Below, one piece after another: positions 53,384-62,290 of a DNA stretch of 64,000 nucleotides (positions are counted from its first letter, which is position 1; every line of letters begins with the position of its first letter). Location of the stretch: the NCBI RefSeq assembly GCF_038595065.1, contig NZ_CP152003.1, forward strand, positions 4,320,001-4,384,000. Reading direction: 5' to 3'. The stretch is from Sutcliffiella sp. FSL R7-0096 (GTDB lineage: Bacteria; Bacillota; Bacilli; Bacillales; Bacillaceae_I). The position numbers and the translations under genes were made by a program. The notes beneath the pieces were generated by a model that did not search any database, was not told where the DNA came from, and saw only the letters and a list, made by a program, of their open reading frames with translations.

Positions 53384-56300
53384 CTAGAACAGGTCCTTTC
53401 GTGCTTGTTTAAACTGCAGTGCTGCATCCATGCCATCAACGGTAGCTTCAATAAATTCATGGCCATCAATTCCTACTCTGATCGGCCTTGCTGCCAATCG
53501 CTCGATAGCAGATATCAGTCCAGTTAGATTCATATTGGAATTGGAAGTATTATTACCAGGGAGTGGTACTCTTTTGAATGGATCCATGACTTGGCTGCTA
53601 GAACTTGCATACGCCATTCTAGAGGTCCCTAATGCTTGCTCAGGTGTAGATGACAGAACCATGTTTTTAGAAAGGATGTCTAACTCTCTGTAAACAGACT
53701 TTGCATTTTCCTTTATCCCCACTGCTATCCCTTCCGGAATGAAACGACCGACATCGTCACGCATTAACCTAGAAGGTGAATGGATCCTTAAAGCGCTTTT
53801 CATCGTGCTGGCGACTTGGTTGGCTATAGTTCTAGCAGTGGATAGCACTTGCCCTCTACCAGCCAATAACCCTTGATTTAAGCCCGCCATGGAATTTCTA
53901 CCAATAGAATGAAATTGGGATGGGGTATTATTAAAAGGGCTTAACATGTCTCTAGCCAATCCTCTCACGACATCTTTTTGACGGTTGGAACCATCCCTTA
54001 ATCGATCCAACATGTTTTTCATACCTGTCTGAGTGACTACTTTCAAATTATCAAAAGACTTCTCTATGTCTTTTACTGAATTATGATGATTTTTAGTAAT
54101 AGATTTAAAGCTTAATTCAGAATCAGTTTGGATTGATTTGAATAATTTTTGAATGGCTTGAGTTACTTGGGAAGTACCATCATTAATCCCTAATGCAAGA
54201 CCGGCGGTTATATCGTTACCAATTCGTTTAAATACCCTGGATGGGCTACGAGTTTCTGCTTGCTTCCTTGCAGCCTCTTCAGTAGCTTTGGCCATATTCG
54301 CAGCTGCTTTCTCGGCTTCTGGCGTTCCGGCCACCACCCCTCCACTAAACCCTGTAGCAACATCTTTTCCAATTGAAGCAAAATCGGATTTTTTAACCTG
54401 ATCTTTCATAGATACTGACATGTCATCAACATAGCCGGTAACTAAAGCTATAGATTCGTCGAACCCATCTCCAAGAGTTGTCTTTAAGGCGTCTGTCGCT
54501 GTAACTGCTCCGCCTTCTACTGCGTCCGCGAAATTTTTTAACTCATCTTCACCCGCTTGGGCTAACACTGCCAGTTCTGCTGCAGAATCAATCCCCATAC
54601 TTTCGATATAAGGAATAAAACTATCGTAACCATTCTCACCAGCCCACTTCATCAGTTTAGCCTGGTTTTGACTCCATTCTTCTACTGCTTTTTGATTATG
54701 GAGCATCGTCTCAGTCATACTTTTCATCGTGTGATCGGTTTTGGTTTCGATCTTATCAAACGCATCAGTCGCAGCATCTTTTAAACTTTCATATGAATCT
54801 TTCATACTATCGAAAGCTGCTTTGTTTGCTCCTTCAAGAGCTTCATAAGAAAATTGCTGTCTGATATTTCCTTCTTCAATAGCAGCGGCCATTCCATCAG
54901 CTGCTTCTGACACAAGAATTTCGGTTTCTTTGTGTTGCTCACCTAATTTTGCGTTTGTTTCTTTTAGCGCTGCTTCTTTTTCATCTAAGCTCGCGAATGC
55001 TTTTTCTGCGTCACCCGCACTCACAGCATTTTCTTTAACTTTTTCACTCCATTCAGCCCTAAGTGCATTGATTTCTTCAAGTTTGGCATCTACTTCATTT
55101 TGCTCTTTGGAGATTTCCACTTGCCTTTCCCGGGCAGAAATTAACTTTTCTTCTTCTTTCATCAAATCCACTCGCGCGCTCAATTCTTCGGAAGACATAC
55201 TTAAAGCGTTGGCTTCTTCATCAAAAGAAAGATTTAAATCCTTTACATTACCATTCATCTCTTCAATATAGGCGCTTAACAATTGTTTCTCGGCTGCGGA
55301 CTTATTTTCTTTGGCTGCTAGGTCCTCGACCTTTTTCGCCAAGTTTACATTTTCTTCAGCTGTGGCTTTTAATTCGTTTTGATTTTTTCTAAATGCTTCA
55401 TTTGAGCTATCCAGTTCATCATTTAATGAATCTATGGAACTTGATAAATCCTCCGCCTCCGCATTTAAACGCTTTGCCTCTTCACTCGACCTATTCAGCC
55501 ATTTAATTAACCCTACAGCAGCTCCAACTAATGCACCAATTCCTAGAGTTACCCATCCGACTGGTCCCATTAGGACTTTCAGAGCCTTTCCTACCACGCC
55601 TACCGCTACGGCTTTTGCATATAGCGCAACGTTGGCCAATGTGATTTGTCGTGTGAAAAGTAGCTCGACCGTAGTGGCAGTTACCAAAACAGCAGAACGC
55701 GCTTTGGTCGCTACGGTTGCCACTTTTGCAGAAGCTGCATTGACCAAATACCCTGTGGAACTTTCTGTAATGGCCAAGATATATAATTTTTTAACAGTTG
55801 TCCCTACTGCTACCGCTGTGGTATTTGCTTTGATTGCTGCTGTAGTCAGATGGATCACTTTGTGCATGGCATATGCAGATGCCAACCCAATTAGCGCAGG
55901 GGACAAGAATTTCACAACCGGTAATGTCGATTGGACAGCGGAAGTAAAACCTTTAACATAAGGGGTTGTTCCTTCTATTGTTTTTTGAATCACTTTAAAC
56001 GATTGATTCACAATTACTTTTAAACCATCTATATTTTCGGCTATCTCCTTGCCCGTTGCATCCCTTGATAATTTATTAAAAGAATCAATCATACCTGCTA
56101 CACCACGGGCAGCTGCATTACGCAAATTGCCAAGAGAGGTAGCTATACCTAAACTGTTATCTTTGGCTAATTTAGCCATGATTCCTGTACCTGTTCCTAC
56201 CTCAATTAACTTAGCGTTAAATTGATCCATTGAAATGGTCCCACTTTGTAATGCTTGGTACATCTCGGTTTCTGTCATTCCAAACCCTTCGGCGATTTTA

Positions 56301-57031
56301 ACAAGCCCCACGCTCATTGTTTCCTGGAGGGTTGTCCACATGTTCATATCCATTTTCCCAGTTTGCAAAGCCTTAATATATTGATCTGTCCCACGTTTTG
56401 CATCAACTGCACTGGATCCAGAACCAAGTAGTGCATTATTCAATGCAAGTGCTGATTCTGTTGCCAAATCCATATCATTGAAGGAGGTGTACATTCTTTG
56501 TGCTATCAAAGCAATTTCATCAAGTTTGGTAGGTAGCCCGTCAATTCCTTCGGATAGCCTGGACATAGCACGTTCTGAGTCCTTTGCAGATACACCTAAT
56601 GCTTGTAGTACTTTAGGGAACTTGTTAAGTGTGTCGAAACGACTTATCGCATCATCCATAGATGACTTTAAGACACCGAACGCAGCGGATGCTATGGCGA
56701 TAAGTCCGATGGCTACTGCAAACTTTTTAGTTCTGTCCGATGCTTTATCAGATTCATCAGCTATCCCTTTTGTTTCATTCTTAGCCTTGTTTAAATCGTT
56801 AGCAGCTTCACTGGCTTCACTGGAAACCTGGTCTAAACTATTTGATACACCTTTAACACTCTTGGAAGCTTCCACACTACTATCACTGATGTTGTCCATT
56901 GCCTTTTCGGCTGCTTTGACACCTTTACTAGAATCTAAGCTAGTTTTTTCGAGCTTATCTAGTTCTTTAGATGCCACAGATACTTGTTTACCATCTACTT
57001 CGATATCTATTTTAATTCTACCGTCTGCCAT
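53384..57031 (-). CDS. Tape measure protein
   Basis: This 1215-residue protein sets tail length and is ejected with DNA. The N-terminal coiled coil (residues 1-110) is followed by the tape-measure domain (SRLSEGIDGLPTKLDEIALIAQRMYTSF). A hydrophobic pair lies near 365-500 (VKVLMGPVGWVTLGIGALVG), followed by long heptad-rich segments and C-terminal GLNQGLLAGRGQVLSTA repeats. It is the largest gene of the tail module after the tail protein, as expected for a long-tailed siphovirus. Confidence 0.93.
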   Translation of the reverse strand: MADGRIKIDIEVDGKQVSVASKELDKLEKTSLDSSKGVKAAEKAMDNISDSSVEASKSVKGVSNSLDQVSSEASEAANDLNKAKNETKGIADESDKASDRTKKFAVAIGLIAIASAAFGVLKSSMDDAISRFDTLNKFPKVLQALGVSAKDSERAMSRLSEGIDGLPTKLDEIALIAQRMYTSFNDMDLATESALALNNALLGSGSSAVDAKRGTDQYIKALQTGKMDMNMWTTLQETMSVGLVKIAEGFGMTETEMYQALQSGTISMDQFNAKLIEVGTGTGIMAKLAKDNSLGIATSLGNLRNAAARGVAGMIDSFNKLSRDATGKEIAENIDGLKVIVNQSFKVIQKTIEGTTPYVKGFTSAVQSTLPVVKFLSPALIGLASAYAMHKVIHLTTAAIKANTTAVAVGTTVKKLYILAITESSTGYLVNAASAKVATVATKARSAVLVTATTVELLFTRQITLANVALYAKAVAVGVVGKALKVLMGPVGWVTLGIGALVGAAVGLIKWLNRSSEEAKRLNAEAEDLSSSIDSLNDELDSSNEAFRKNQNELKATAEENVNLAKKVEDLAAKENKSAAEKQLLSAYIEEMNGNVKDLNLSFDEEANALSMSSEELSARVDLMKEEEKLISARERQVEISKEQNEVDAKLEEINALRAEWSEKVKENAVSAGDAEKAFASLDEKEAALKETNAKLGEQHKETEILVSEAADGMAAAIEEGNIRQQFSYEALEGANKAAFDSMKDSYESLKDAATDAFDKIETKTDHTMKSMTETMLHNQKAVEEWSQNQAKLMKWAGENGYDSFIPYIESMGIDSAAELAVLAQAGEDELKNFADAVEGGAVTATDALKTTLGDGFDESIALVTGYVDDMSVSMKDQVKKSDFASIGKDVATGFSGGVVAGTPEAEKAAANMAKATEEAARKQAETRSPSRVFKRIGNDITAGLALGINDGTSQVTQAIQKLFKSIQTDSELSFKSITKNHHNSVKDIEKSFDNLKVVTQTGMKNMLDRLRDGSNRQKDVVRGLARDMLSPFNNTPSQFHSIGRNSMAGLNQGLLAGRGQVLSTARTIANQVASTMKSALRIHSPSRLMRDDVGRFIPEGIAVGIKENAKSVYRELDILSKNMVLSSTPEQALGTSRMAYASSSSQVMDPFKRVPLPGNNTSNSNMNLTGLISAIERLAARPIRVGIDGHEFIEATVDGMDAALQFKQARKDLF

Positions 57032-57601
57032 TTAATCCACCTCCTCTTCGTCTCCGTCATCCAAGGCATAAACTTTTTGTAATCTTTTCATCGCTTGCTG
57101 ATACTCACTCGACTCCCCTTTGGAGGGTTTCCACATCCTGATCTGGATAACTCTTTGCATGATGGTTTCACTTGGCAAACCATTTAACAATGCTTGGAAT
57201 TCGTGCCAATGCAACTTTCCCTGATACTCAAGTAAGTTCAAATTGTACGCTTGCTTAAACGAAGCAAAAATATATTCTGCATCTCTATCCAAATTGATAA
57301 GACTTTTTGTATCTTCCTCTTGAACAGGTAAAGGATTTCCCTTAAGGTCATATTCAATTGGTTGCGTACTTTCGATTTTGATAAACGATTCATAGATGAA
57401 ATTCCATAGCTGAATAGCTTCATGCCCTTTAAATGACTCATTCAGCAACAGAACAAGGCATATTTCAGCCTTTTCTTGTTCTCGAAGGGTTTTATCCCCT
57501 AACACGTCAAACACGTCTAGGACGTTATCAAAAGCCAAATCAAGAGGATACTTTTTATCTTGGTATAAAAAAGAGGTGACTAAAGGGTCGTTTAACCTCA
57601 T
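57032..57601 (-). CDS. Phage Gp15-type tail assembly protein
   Basis: This 189-residue protein begins MRLNDPLVTSFLYQDKKYPL and has the Gp15-family pattern ALDYEEDAEYI-like (SLINLDRDAEYIFASFKQAYNLNL) near residues 87-110. It sits between the tail-assembly chaperone and the tape measure, the usual place of the frameshift chaperone pair. I see no obvious slippery site joining it to the gene before. Confidence 0.85.
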   Translation of the reverse strand: MRLNDPLVTSFLYQDKKYPLDLAFDNVLDVFDVLGDKTLREQEKAEICLVLLLNESFKGHEAIQLWNFIYESFIKIESTQPIEYDLKGNPLPVQEEDTKSLINLDRDAEYIFASFKQAYNLNLLEYQGKLHWHEFQALLNGLPSETIMQRVIQIRMWKPSKGESSEYQQAMKRLQKVYALDDGDEEEVD

Positions 57602-57609
57602 TTAATCAC

Positions 57610-58059
57610 CTACTGTTTTTGAGCTTTTTTATTTAAGTATTCGTTTTTCTTCACTTCTACTTTTTCGCTTCGTTCTACTTCTAATTCCTCAATCTTTTTA
57701 GCAATAGCCACACCGATGGGATCCAGGGCGTTTTCTAATGCCAGAATGTCTGGATATTCCTTGTAGATCTTTTTAAAAGTACCATCACCAAAGATAACAT
57801 CGTATTGAGCTGCTATAAACTCCTTATTCACATCAAAAGCAGCATCCACTAATTGAATATCTATATTTTCTAACTCGATTTCTTCCGGAAAGTGTATATG
57901 TTTTGCCTTTTCTTGAGCCTGTTTTAATTTTTCTTGTGCAAGTTCTTCCACATCGAAAAACCGCCTTAAATTCTCTAACGAACTGTCAAACCATAATTCT
58001 ATGGTTCCGATTTTCACTGGAAAACCAGTCCGGTGTATATCAACCTTTAACCCTTCCAT
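57610..58059 (-). CDS. Phage tail assembly chaperone-like protein (DUF6673 type)
   Basis: This 149-residue helical protein (MEGLKVDIHRTGFPVKIGTI) has a long charged helix (LAQEKLKQAQEKAKHIHFPE) and a Lys-rich C-terminus. It lies between the tail tube and the Gp15 gene. AAAGGAGG with 6-nt spacing sets ATG 58059; the upstream ATG at 58065 is too close. Confidence 0.8.
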   Translation of the reverse strand: MEGLKVDIHRTGFPVKIGTIELWFDSSLENLRRFFDVEELAQEKLKQAQEKAKHIHFPEEIELENIDIQLVDAAFDVNKEFIAAQYDVIFGDGTFKKIYKEYPDILALENALDPIGVAIAKKIEELEVERSEKVEVKKNEYLNKKAQKQ

Positions 58060-58083
58060 GTTCATCCTCCTTTACATTGTAAA

Positions 58084-58098
58084 GGGGCAATAAGCCCC
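58084..58098 (-). terminator. Attenuator-like hairpin after the tail tube gene
   Basis: GGGGC AATAA GCCCC, a 5-bp GC stem directly after the tail tube stop, with TTTAC following on the minus strand. Tail tube is needed in excess, so partial termination would make sense. Confidence 0.5.
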
Positions 58099-58102
58099 TC
58101 AT

Positions 58103-58558
58103 TTATCCGGCTGGTACAACATCGGTTTCTTTTGGAATTTGGTCGAAACGAATGTTACAACTAAACGTCTCGTATGCTGATGCATCCCCTGCTCCAGCGA
58201 CGATAGATGAAATAGTGGCACGTCCTATCCATTGTTTTGTTCCATCTGAGGAAACGACTTTATGCCATACCTTTCGTCCTTCTCCTACCTTATATTTTTT
58301 TCCTGCGATAAGCGCCTGGGCAGGATCATCAGAAAAGAAGTGACCTTCAGGTGTGTATGCTCCTGCAACAGAAATAATCTCAGTTTCTGGAGTTCCATCA
58401 CCTGAATAATATGCTGTTTCCTCTGTTTCTTCTTGTGTATCATCCCCAATGGTTGAAATCCCTGTTGCTAATTCCAACCACTCTGTTCCAGGTTCTTCTT
58501 GTCCTGGCGTAAACTCTTGTACAAAATGAGTACGCATTGCATTTTTTAATTTACCCAC
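58103..58558 (-). CDS. Major tail (tube) protein
   Basis: This 151-residue protein starts GTG 58558 with AAGGAGGAG and reads MGKLKNAMRTHFVQEFTPGQ. The sequence LATGISTIGDDTQEETEETAYYSGDG and the C-terminal RATISSIVAGAGDASAYETF are typical of A118-like tail tubes. It follows the connector genes and is followed by a hairpin. Confidence 0.88.
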   Translation of the reverse strand: MGKLKNAMRTHFVQEFTPGQEEPGTEWLELATGISTIGDDTQEETEETAYYSGDGTPETEIISVAGAYTPEGHFFSDDPAQALIAGKKYKVGEGRKVWHKVVSSDGTKQWIGRATISSIVAGAGDASAYETFSCNIRFDQIPKETDVVPAG

Positions 58559-58957
58559 TTATTTCTCCTCCTTATAAACAGTTATATTTGCTTGTATATT
58601 TAACAAAAAAATGTACCATCCTTGGTTATCAATCTGATTAATAAATGGCTTATTCGTCACCACTAATTCTTCCAATTCAAAGCTACCATTATGGCTACCT
58701 AATTCAGTTAATAATTCCAGTTCATTTTGAACTAGCCACAAGGTATCATTTAAAATCTTGTGGCCTTTTGACTTCATGGCAAACTCATAATTTAATTGCT
58801 GATCCTTGGTGCCATCCATATACTCCTGAACGGTTCGTGATCCAGGTAGTGGATAAACTACAAAAGATTCTTCTGCACCTAAGAATCCGGTTTTTAAAGG
58901 TATAGGGAGATCGGGCAACGCATTAACTTTATCTTTTAATCTCTCGATAAAATCCAT
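58559..58957 (-). CDS. Minor capsid/tail completion protein
   Basis: This 132-residue protein (MDFIERLKDKVNALPDLPIPLK start) has the LPLPGSRTVQEYMDGTKDQQLNYEFAMK-type pattern of the family just before the tail tube in A118-like phages. Its ATG overlaps the previous stop (TGATG). Confidence 0.8.
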   Translation of the reverse strand: MDFIERLKDKVNALPDLPIPLKTGFLGAEESFVVYPLPGSRTVQEYMDGTKDQQLNYEFAMKSKGHKILNDTLWLVQNELELLTELGSHNGSFELEELVVTNKPFINQIDNQGWYIFLLNIQANITVYKEEK

Positions 58958-59283
58958 CACCAGTCAGCTCCCTTCAAGAATGCTTTTACCCAATGTGGCG
59001 TGTGCGATGCTTTTGCCTTGTTATCCCACCGGGGTCCGGTTCCAGGTGTAGTATAGTTGTACATGTACATATAAAAGAGTCTTCTTGCATAAGGTGTGTT
59101 GTAATTAATCGCTTTGCCATCAATGTCTATGGTTGCTGTTTGCCTCAGGGTACCTTCATCCATAGGAACATATTGATTCATATCCGCTAATGCTTGATTG
59201 GCCAGTGCGTACCTTCCCCGGTCTACATTTTTCTGCTCTAGCTTTTGCTTAACGTTATTTAGATCCACTGTTACCCTTACCAT
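58957..59283 (-). CDS. Minor capsid protein, HK97 gp10-like connector
   Basis: This 108-residue protein contains QALADMNQYVPMDEGTLRQTATI and YNTPYARRLFYMYMYNYTTPGTGPRW, the core of the minor capsid/gp10-like family that completes the head-tail joint. The start ATG 59283 overlaps the preceding stop. Confidence 0.83.
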   Translation of the reverse strand: MVRVTVDLNNVKQKLEQKNVDRGRYALANQALADMNQYVPMDEGTLRQTATIDIDGKAINYNTPYARRLFYMYMYNYTTPGTGPRWDNKAKASHTPHWVKAFLKGADW

Positions 59284-59624
59284 CAAACCACCTCTAATTC
59301 ATACGAATAAATAGTTTTAGAGTATGCTTCGTAGATGGGTACAACTTTAGTAAGTTTATGGTCAATTCCATCAAAATGAAGAAGAGATCCATGTTTAAAT
59401 AAAGGTAATGGTGTTGTTATCCCTTCATAACAAAAAACAACTGCATTATAGATCAGTTGTTTTCCAGAGGTTGTGGATGAATATTCGGCACCGCGGTCAA
59501 TACGACAATGTTCTATTAACTTTGGAACTGAATAAACAGGTTCTGACCAACTATTCTCGCCCATATATTCCTTGTATTCAAAAGAATCAATACAGAATTT
59601 TTTGGGTGGCTTAGGCATTACCAT
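59283..59624 (-). CDS. Minor capsid (head-tail connector) protein
   Basis: This 113-residue protein (MVMPKPPKKFCIDSFEYKEY) has the two-domain beta pattern with HCRIDRGAEYSSTTSGKQLIYNAVVF, found in phage stopper/minor capsid proteins. It overlaps its neighbour at both ends, part of a four-gene connector block. Confidence 0.82.
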   Translation of the reverse strand: MVMPKPPKKFCIDSFEYKEYMGENSWSEPVYSVPKLIEHCRIDRGAEYSSTTSGKQLIYNAVVFCYEGITTPLPLFKHGSLLHFDGIDHKLTKVVPIYEAYSKTIYSYELEVV

Positions 59625-60016
59625 AGACTCACCCCTCTGAATAAAAGCCCAGTACCTTCAAGGTAAATAAACACATCTTCTGCAACTAAAGGTTTACTTT
59701 CATTTGCACCAGATGGATTATACCTACTTGCATTTGAGACGCTAGTACGGCCAGCAGTGAACGTCTGAGGAGTGTTGTTTATCTCTTCAAATGTCGTAGC
59801 ACCCAAAACATGAAAATACTCAATTTGAGCGGTCAGAGCAAGTTTGAATTGCCGCACTCTCCAAGCATTATCTCCCGAAATATCTTGACGTTGATAAAAA
59901 TGATTCGTCACGGTGTCCAGAATGGAAGAAGATTTAGGCAGAAGCTCACTAAACTGTTCTACCGGAATGTCTTTTTGCGTCATTTGCTGAAATTCTTCAA
60001 ATGTGAGATAGGGCAT
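59618..60016 (-). CDS. Head-tail connector (minor capsid protein 1-like)
   Basis: This 132-residue helical protein starts MPYLTFEEFQQMTQKDIPVE and contains RQFKLALTAQIEYFHVLGA and TVSNASRYNPSG-like segments seen in adaptor proteins. Fourth gene after the capsid, reading into the connector block. Confidence 0.83.
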   Translation of the reverse strand: MPYLTFEEFQQMTQKDIPVEQFSELLPKSSSILDTVTNHFYQRQDISGDNAWRVRQFKLALTAQIEYFHVLGATTFEEINNTPQTFTAGRTSVSNASRYNPSGANESKPLVAEDVFIYLEGTGLLFRGVSLW

Positions 60017-60045
60017 GTTCTCCCTCCTATAAAAAGAAAGGAAGA

Positions 60046-60321
60046 CTATTCGCCTTCCTCCTGATCTTCAAGTAACTGTTTAAGAGTTTCATTGCTAGCG
60101 TTCCCCTTAAACTCAACGCCTAGCTCTGTAAGTCGTTCTTTAGCAACTTCTCTATCAAACTCTTGTTTTTCCTCAATCAGTTCGATAAATTTCCCTTTTT
60201 CTTTAAGGTTGTGCTCCACTTCATCTGCTCGTTCTTCAGATAATTCAATTTCTGCATTTTGCTTGTACACTTCTTTTGTATGAATGTCGCGAAATGTGTT
60301 TAAAACCTTGTATTTAGCCAT
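60046..60321 (-). CDS. Small head protein with C-terminal HeH/SAP-like fold
   Basis: This 91-residue protein (MAKYKVLNTFRDIHTKEVYK) has an SH3-like N-terminus, a central charged helix and a C-terminal AKERLTELGVEFKGNASNETLKQLLE helix-extended loop-helix. AGGTG sets ATG 60321. Placed directly after the capsid gene, it may be a decoration or completion protein. Confidence 0.7.
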   Translation of the reverse strand: MAKYKVLNTFRDIHTKEVYKQNAEIELSEERADEVEHNLKEKGKFIELIEEKQEFDREVAKERLTELGVEFKGNASNETLKQLLEDQEEGE

Positions 60322-60341
60322 TGCTATCACCTATCCCTTTC

Positions 60342-61268
60342 TTATCCTACTGGTGCATCAATTACCTTGATGACAGCTTTCTTATTTGCTGGCAGGATAA
60401 ACTCTCCCGCTTTACCAGCTCCCTGGAAAGCCACTCCATCAAAGTCTTCTGATTCGATTGTTCGAGTAGTGTTGATACCAGTGAATTGTTTACCGACTCC
60501 GGTAATGGAAGTGTAAGCAATTTCACCAGTTTGGAACTTCGTTTCTGGAACTTCTTTAATCAAGAAACCTTTGAACATAAGGATGTTATTTTGATCTACA
60601 TTGGCACCAGAACGCTTTGCAGAAGTAGTAATAGGGTGGTCAACAATCGCATTGTACAATGCAGGTTTTACCCATGCCATCTTCGTCCCCACGGCTCCCA
60701 TGTTTACGTATGCTGTAGATAGATCATTGAATAGTTTTAGTACTGCATCATTGGACAAGTCCAATAATTCCAGGGCAGAGGCAGCACTATTAGAAATGAA
60801 TAACCCGCCTTTATTATCAAACAATTGTACCTTAGCTTGGGCCTGTAGCTCTGAGCGATCGGCAACGGTTGCGGCAAAGTCATTATTTACTGTGTGACGG
60901 TCAATACCTTCGTGGAATACCCATTCCCAAGTGTAAGGTACATCTGTGTCCGTGTAGATGATTTCTTGTCGTTGTCCAAAGCGTGTGGTGCTACTTGTGC
61001 CTGTTCCAAATCCAACGTTTGGATCTTTGTTGTATTCAGTCCCGATTACCACAGGGATGTCGCTGGTTTTAATGGAGAACGCTGTTTTGTTGTGCGTTAC
61101 CCCATCCAATGCTTCCAGGCCACCTCCAAAGAACTCGGAGAAGTATGCCTGTTTTTTGTAAACGGCTTGCAAGAGCTCCTTGAATTGCTTTTGATAGCTG
61201 CGTACTGCTTGATTGTTGTTTTCACCGGCGAAAGTTTGTAAGTCTAATCGTAATAGTTGTTTTCCCAT
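60342..61268 (-). CDS. Major capsid protein
   Basis: This 308-residue HK97-fold capsid protein begins MGKQLLRLDLQTFAGENNNQ. Typical segments are FFGGGLEALDGVTHNKTAFSIKTS, the E-loop-like TDVPYTWEWVFHEG and the C-terminal GEFILPANKKAVIKVID. It is similar in layout to A118-type capsids and follows the scaffold gene. Confidence 0.92.
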   Translation of the reverse strand: MGKQLLRLDLQTFAGENNNQAVRSYQKQFKELLQAVYKKQAYFSEFFGGGLEALDGVTHNKTAFSIKTSDIPVVIGTEYNKDPNVGFGTGTSSTTRFGQRQEIIYTDTDVPYTWEWVFHEGIDRHTVNNDFAATVADRSELQAQAKVQLFDNKGGLFISNSAASALELLDLSNDAVLKLFNDLSTAYVNMGAVGTKMAWVKPALYNAIVDHPITTSAKRSGANVDQNNILMFKGFLIKEVPETKFQTGEIAYTSITGVGKQFTGINTTRTIESEDFDGVAFQGAGKAGEFILPANKKAVIKVIDAPVG

Positions 61269-61287
61269 GTTTCATTCCTTCTTTCTT

Positions 61288-61854
61288 TTAATTGTATTTA
61301 GCCATTTTAGCTGCAAAAGGGTCATCGTCCCCCGTGCTTGTACCACCATTCGGATTACCTGGATTAACGATTGTTGGCTTGGTTGGTTCTGTTTCTTGCT
61401 CAAATAAATACGAATCACTTTCTTTCAGGCTGTTAAGTTGGTCATCAAGACCTTTCAGCGTTTCACCATCCAGTTTGATCGTATCCATATCCAAAAGCCC
61501 TCGAATTGCTTTTGAATTCTTTACCTTTGCGCCAGTCAGTGCCTTGTCCAGTGCAAAATCAAAAGCCTGTGTTTCTAACTTTTTTTGCAAATCAGCAGTG
61601 GCCGTTTTGTTTTCATCTTTCAAACGGTCTATTTCTGCCGTTAGATCCGCATTATCCTTTACTTGTTTTGATAAGTCATCCAGCTGCGTATCACGGTCCG
61701 CAAGTTGCGTCTTGTAATCTTCTAGTTGAGACTCCAAGCCCTCCACTTTATCTGCTTTATCTTTCGTAGCATTCACTACTTTCCCGTGTGCTGCCATCAC
61801 CTTATCGATTTGTTCATCCGTTAATCCTAATGCTTTCAGTTCTTCTCTGTTCAC
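61288..61854 (-). CDS. Capsid scaffold protein (Phage GP20 type)
   Basis: This 188-residue protein helps procapsid assembly. The GP20-type start LTDEQIDKVMAAHGKVVNAT is followed by a long coiled coil (LEDYKTQLADRDTQLDDLSKQV) and an extended tail PTIVNPGNPNGGTSTGDDDPF. It lies directly upstream of the capsid gene. Confidence 0.9.
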   Translation of the reverse strand: MNREELKALGLTDEQIDKVMAAHGKVVNATKDKADKVEGLESQLEDYKTQLADRDTQLDDLSKQVKDNADLTAEIDRLKDENKTATADLQKKLETQAFDFALDKALTGAKVKNSKAIRGLLDMDTIKLDGETLKGLDDQLNSLKESDSYLFEQETEPTKPTIVNPGNPNGGTSTGDDDPFAAKMAKYN

Positions 61855-61943
61855 ACTTCATTCCTCCTACATTATTTTTACGTGGTAGAGTCCACGTTGG
61901 AATAGTTATTTAACGCATAACTGCGATTGATTGCATAATAAAA

Positions 61944-61960
61944 GACGGCACCTCGCCGCC
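61944..61960 (-). terminator. Hairpin between head genes and scaffold
   Basis: GACGGC and GCCGCC pair (one G-U) around ACCTC; the minus strand continues TTTTATT. It lies 90 bp before the scaffold start and could partly stop early-head transcripts. Confidence 0.55.
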
Positions 61961-62025
61961 TCAATGATTAACCCCGCCACCCGTTTTACCAGGTCTGCAC
62001 CCAATGTTAATCTTCCCTTTATTCC

Positions 62026-62280
62026 TTAACCGATAATATCTAGTTGTTCTGCTCCGCCGTGCGACAAACCACGAATGAATACATTTTTATTCATTACATG
62101 GACTAAATCTTCAGTGTAACTTCTCTCATAAAACGCCTGTTTCTCGTCAAATGAGCGCTCTGGAATACAGATAGTCTCTTGGACACCTTCAGCTTCAATC
62201 CCAACAAAAACAAATTTGCTACCTTCTTCTTTTGCTTTGTTGAAGATTGTTTTTAAATCTTCCTTGGTTAACTTGGACAT
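62026..62280 (-). CDS. Small uncharacterised head-region protein
   Basis: This 84-residue soluble protein (MSKLTKEDLKTIFNKAKEEG) has pattern GSKFVFVGIEAEGVQET and a hydrophilic end. It lies 11 bp after the minor capsid gene. No function assigned. Confidence 0.7.
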   Translation of the reverse strand: MSKLTKEDLKTIFNKAKEEGSKFVFVGIEAEGVQETICIPERSFDEKQAFYERSYTEDLVHVMNKNVFIRGLSHGGAEQLDIIG

Positions 62281-62290
62281 GATATCCCTC

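Noticed and set aside
61970-62025. Possible small peptide (INIGCRPGKTGGGVNH) after the 84-residue gene
   Set aside because: The frame is open but has no clear start codon with a ribosome site. It could be a real micro-gene, but I cannot support it.
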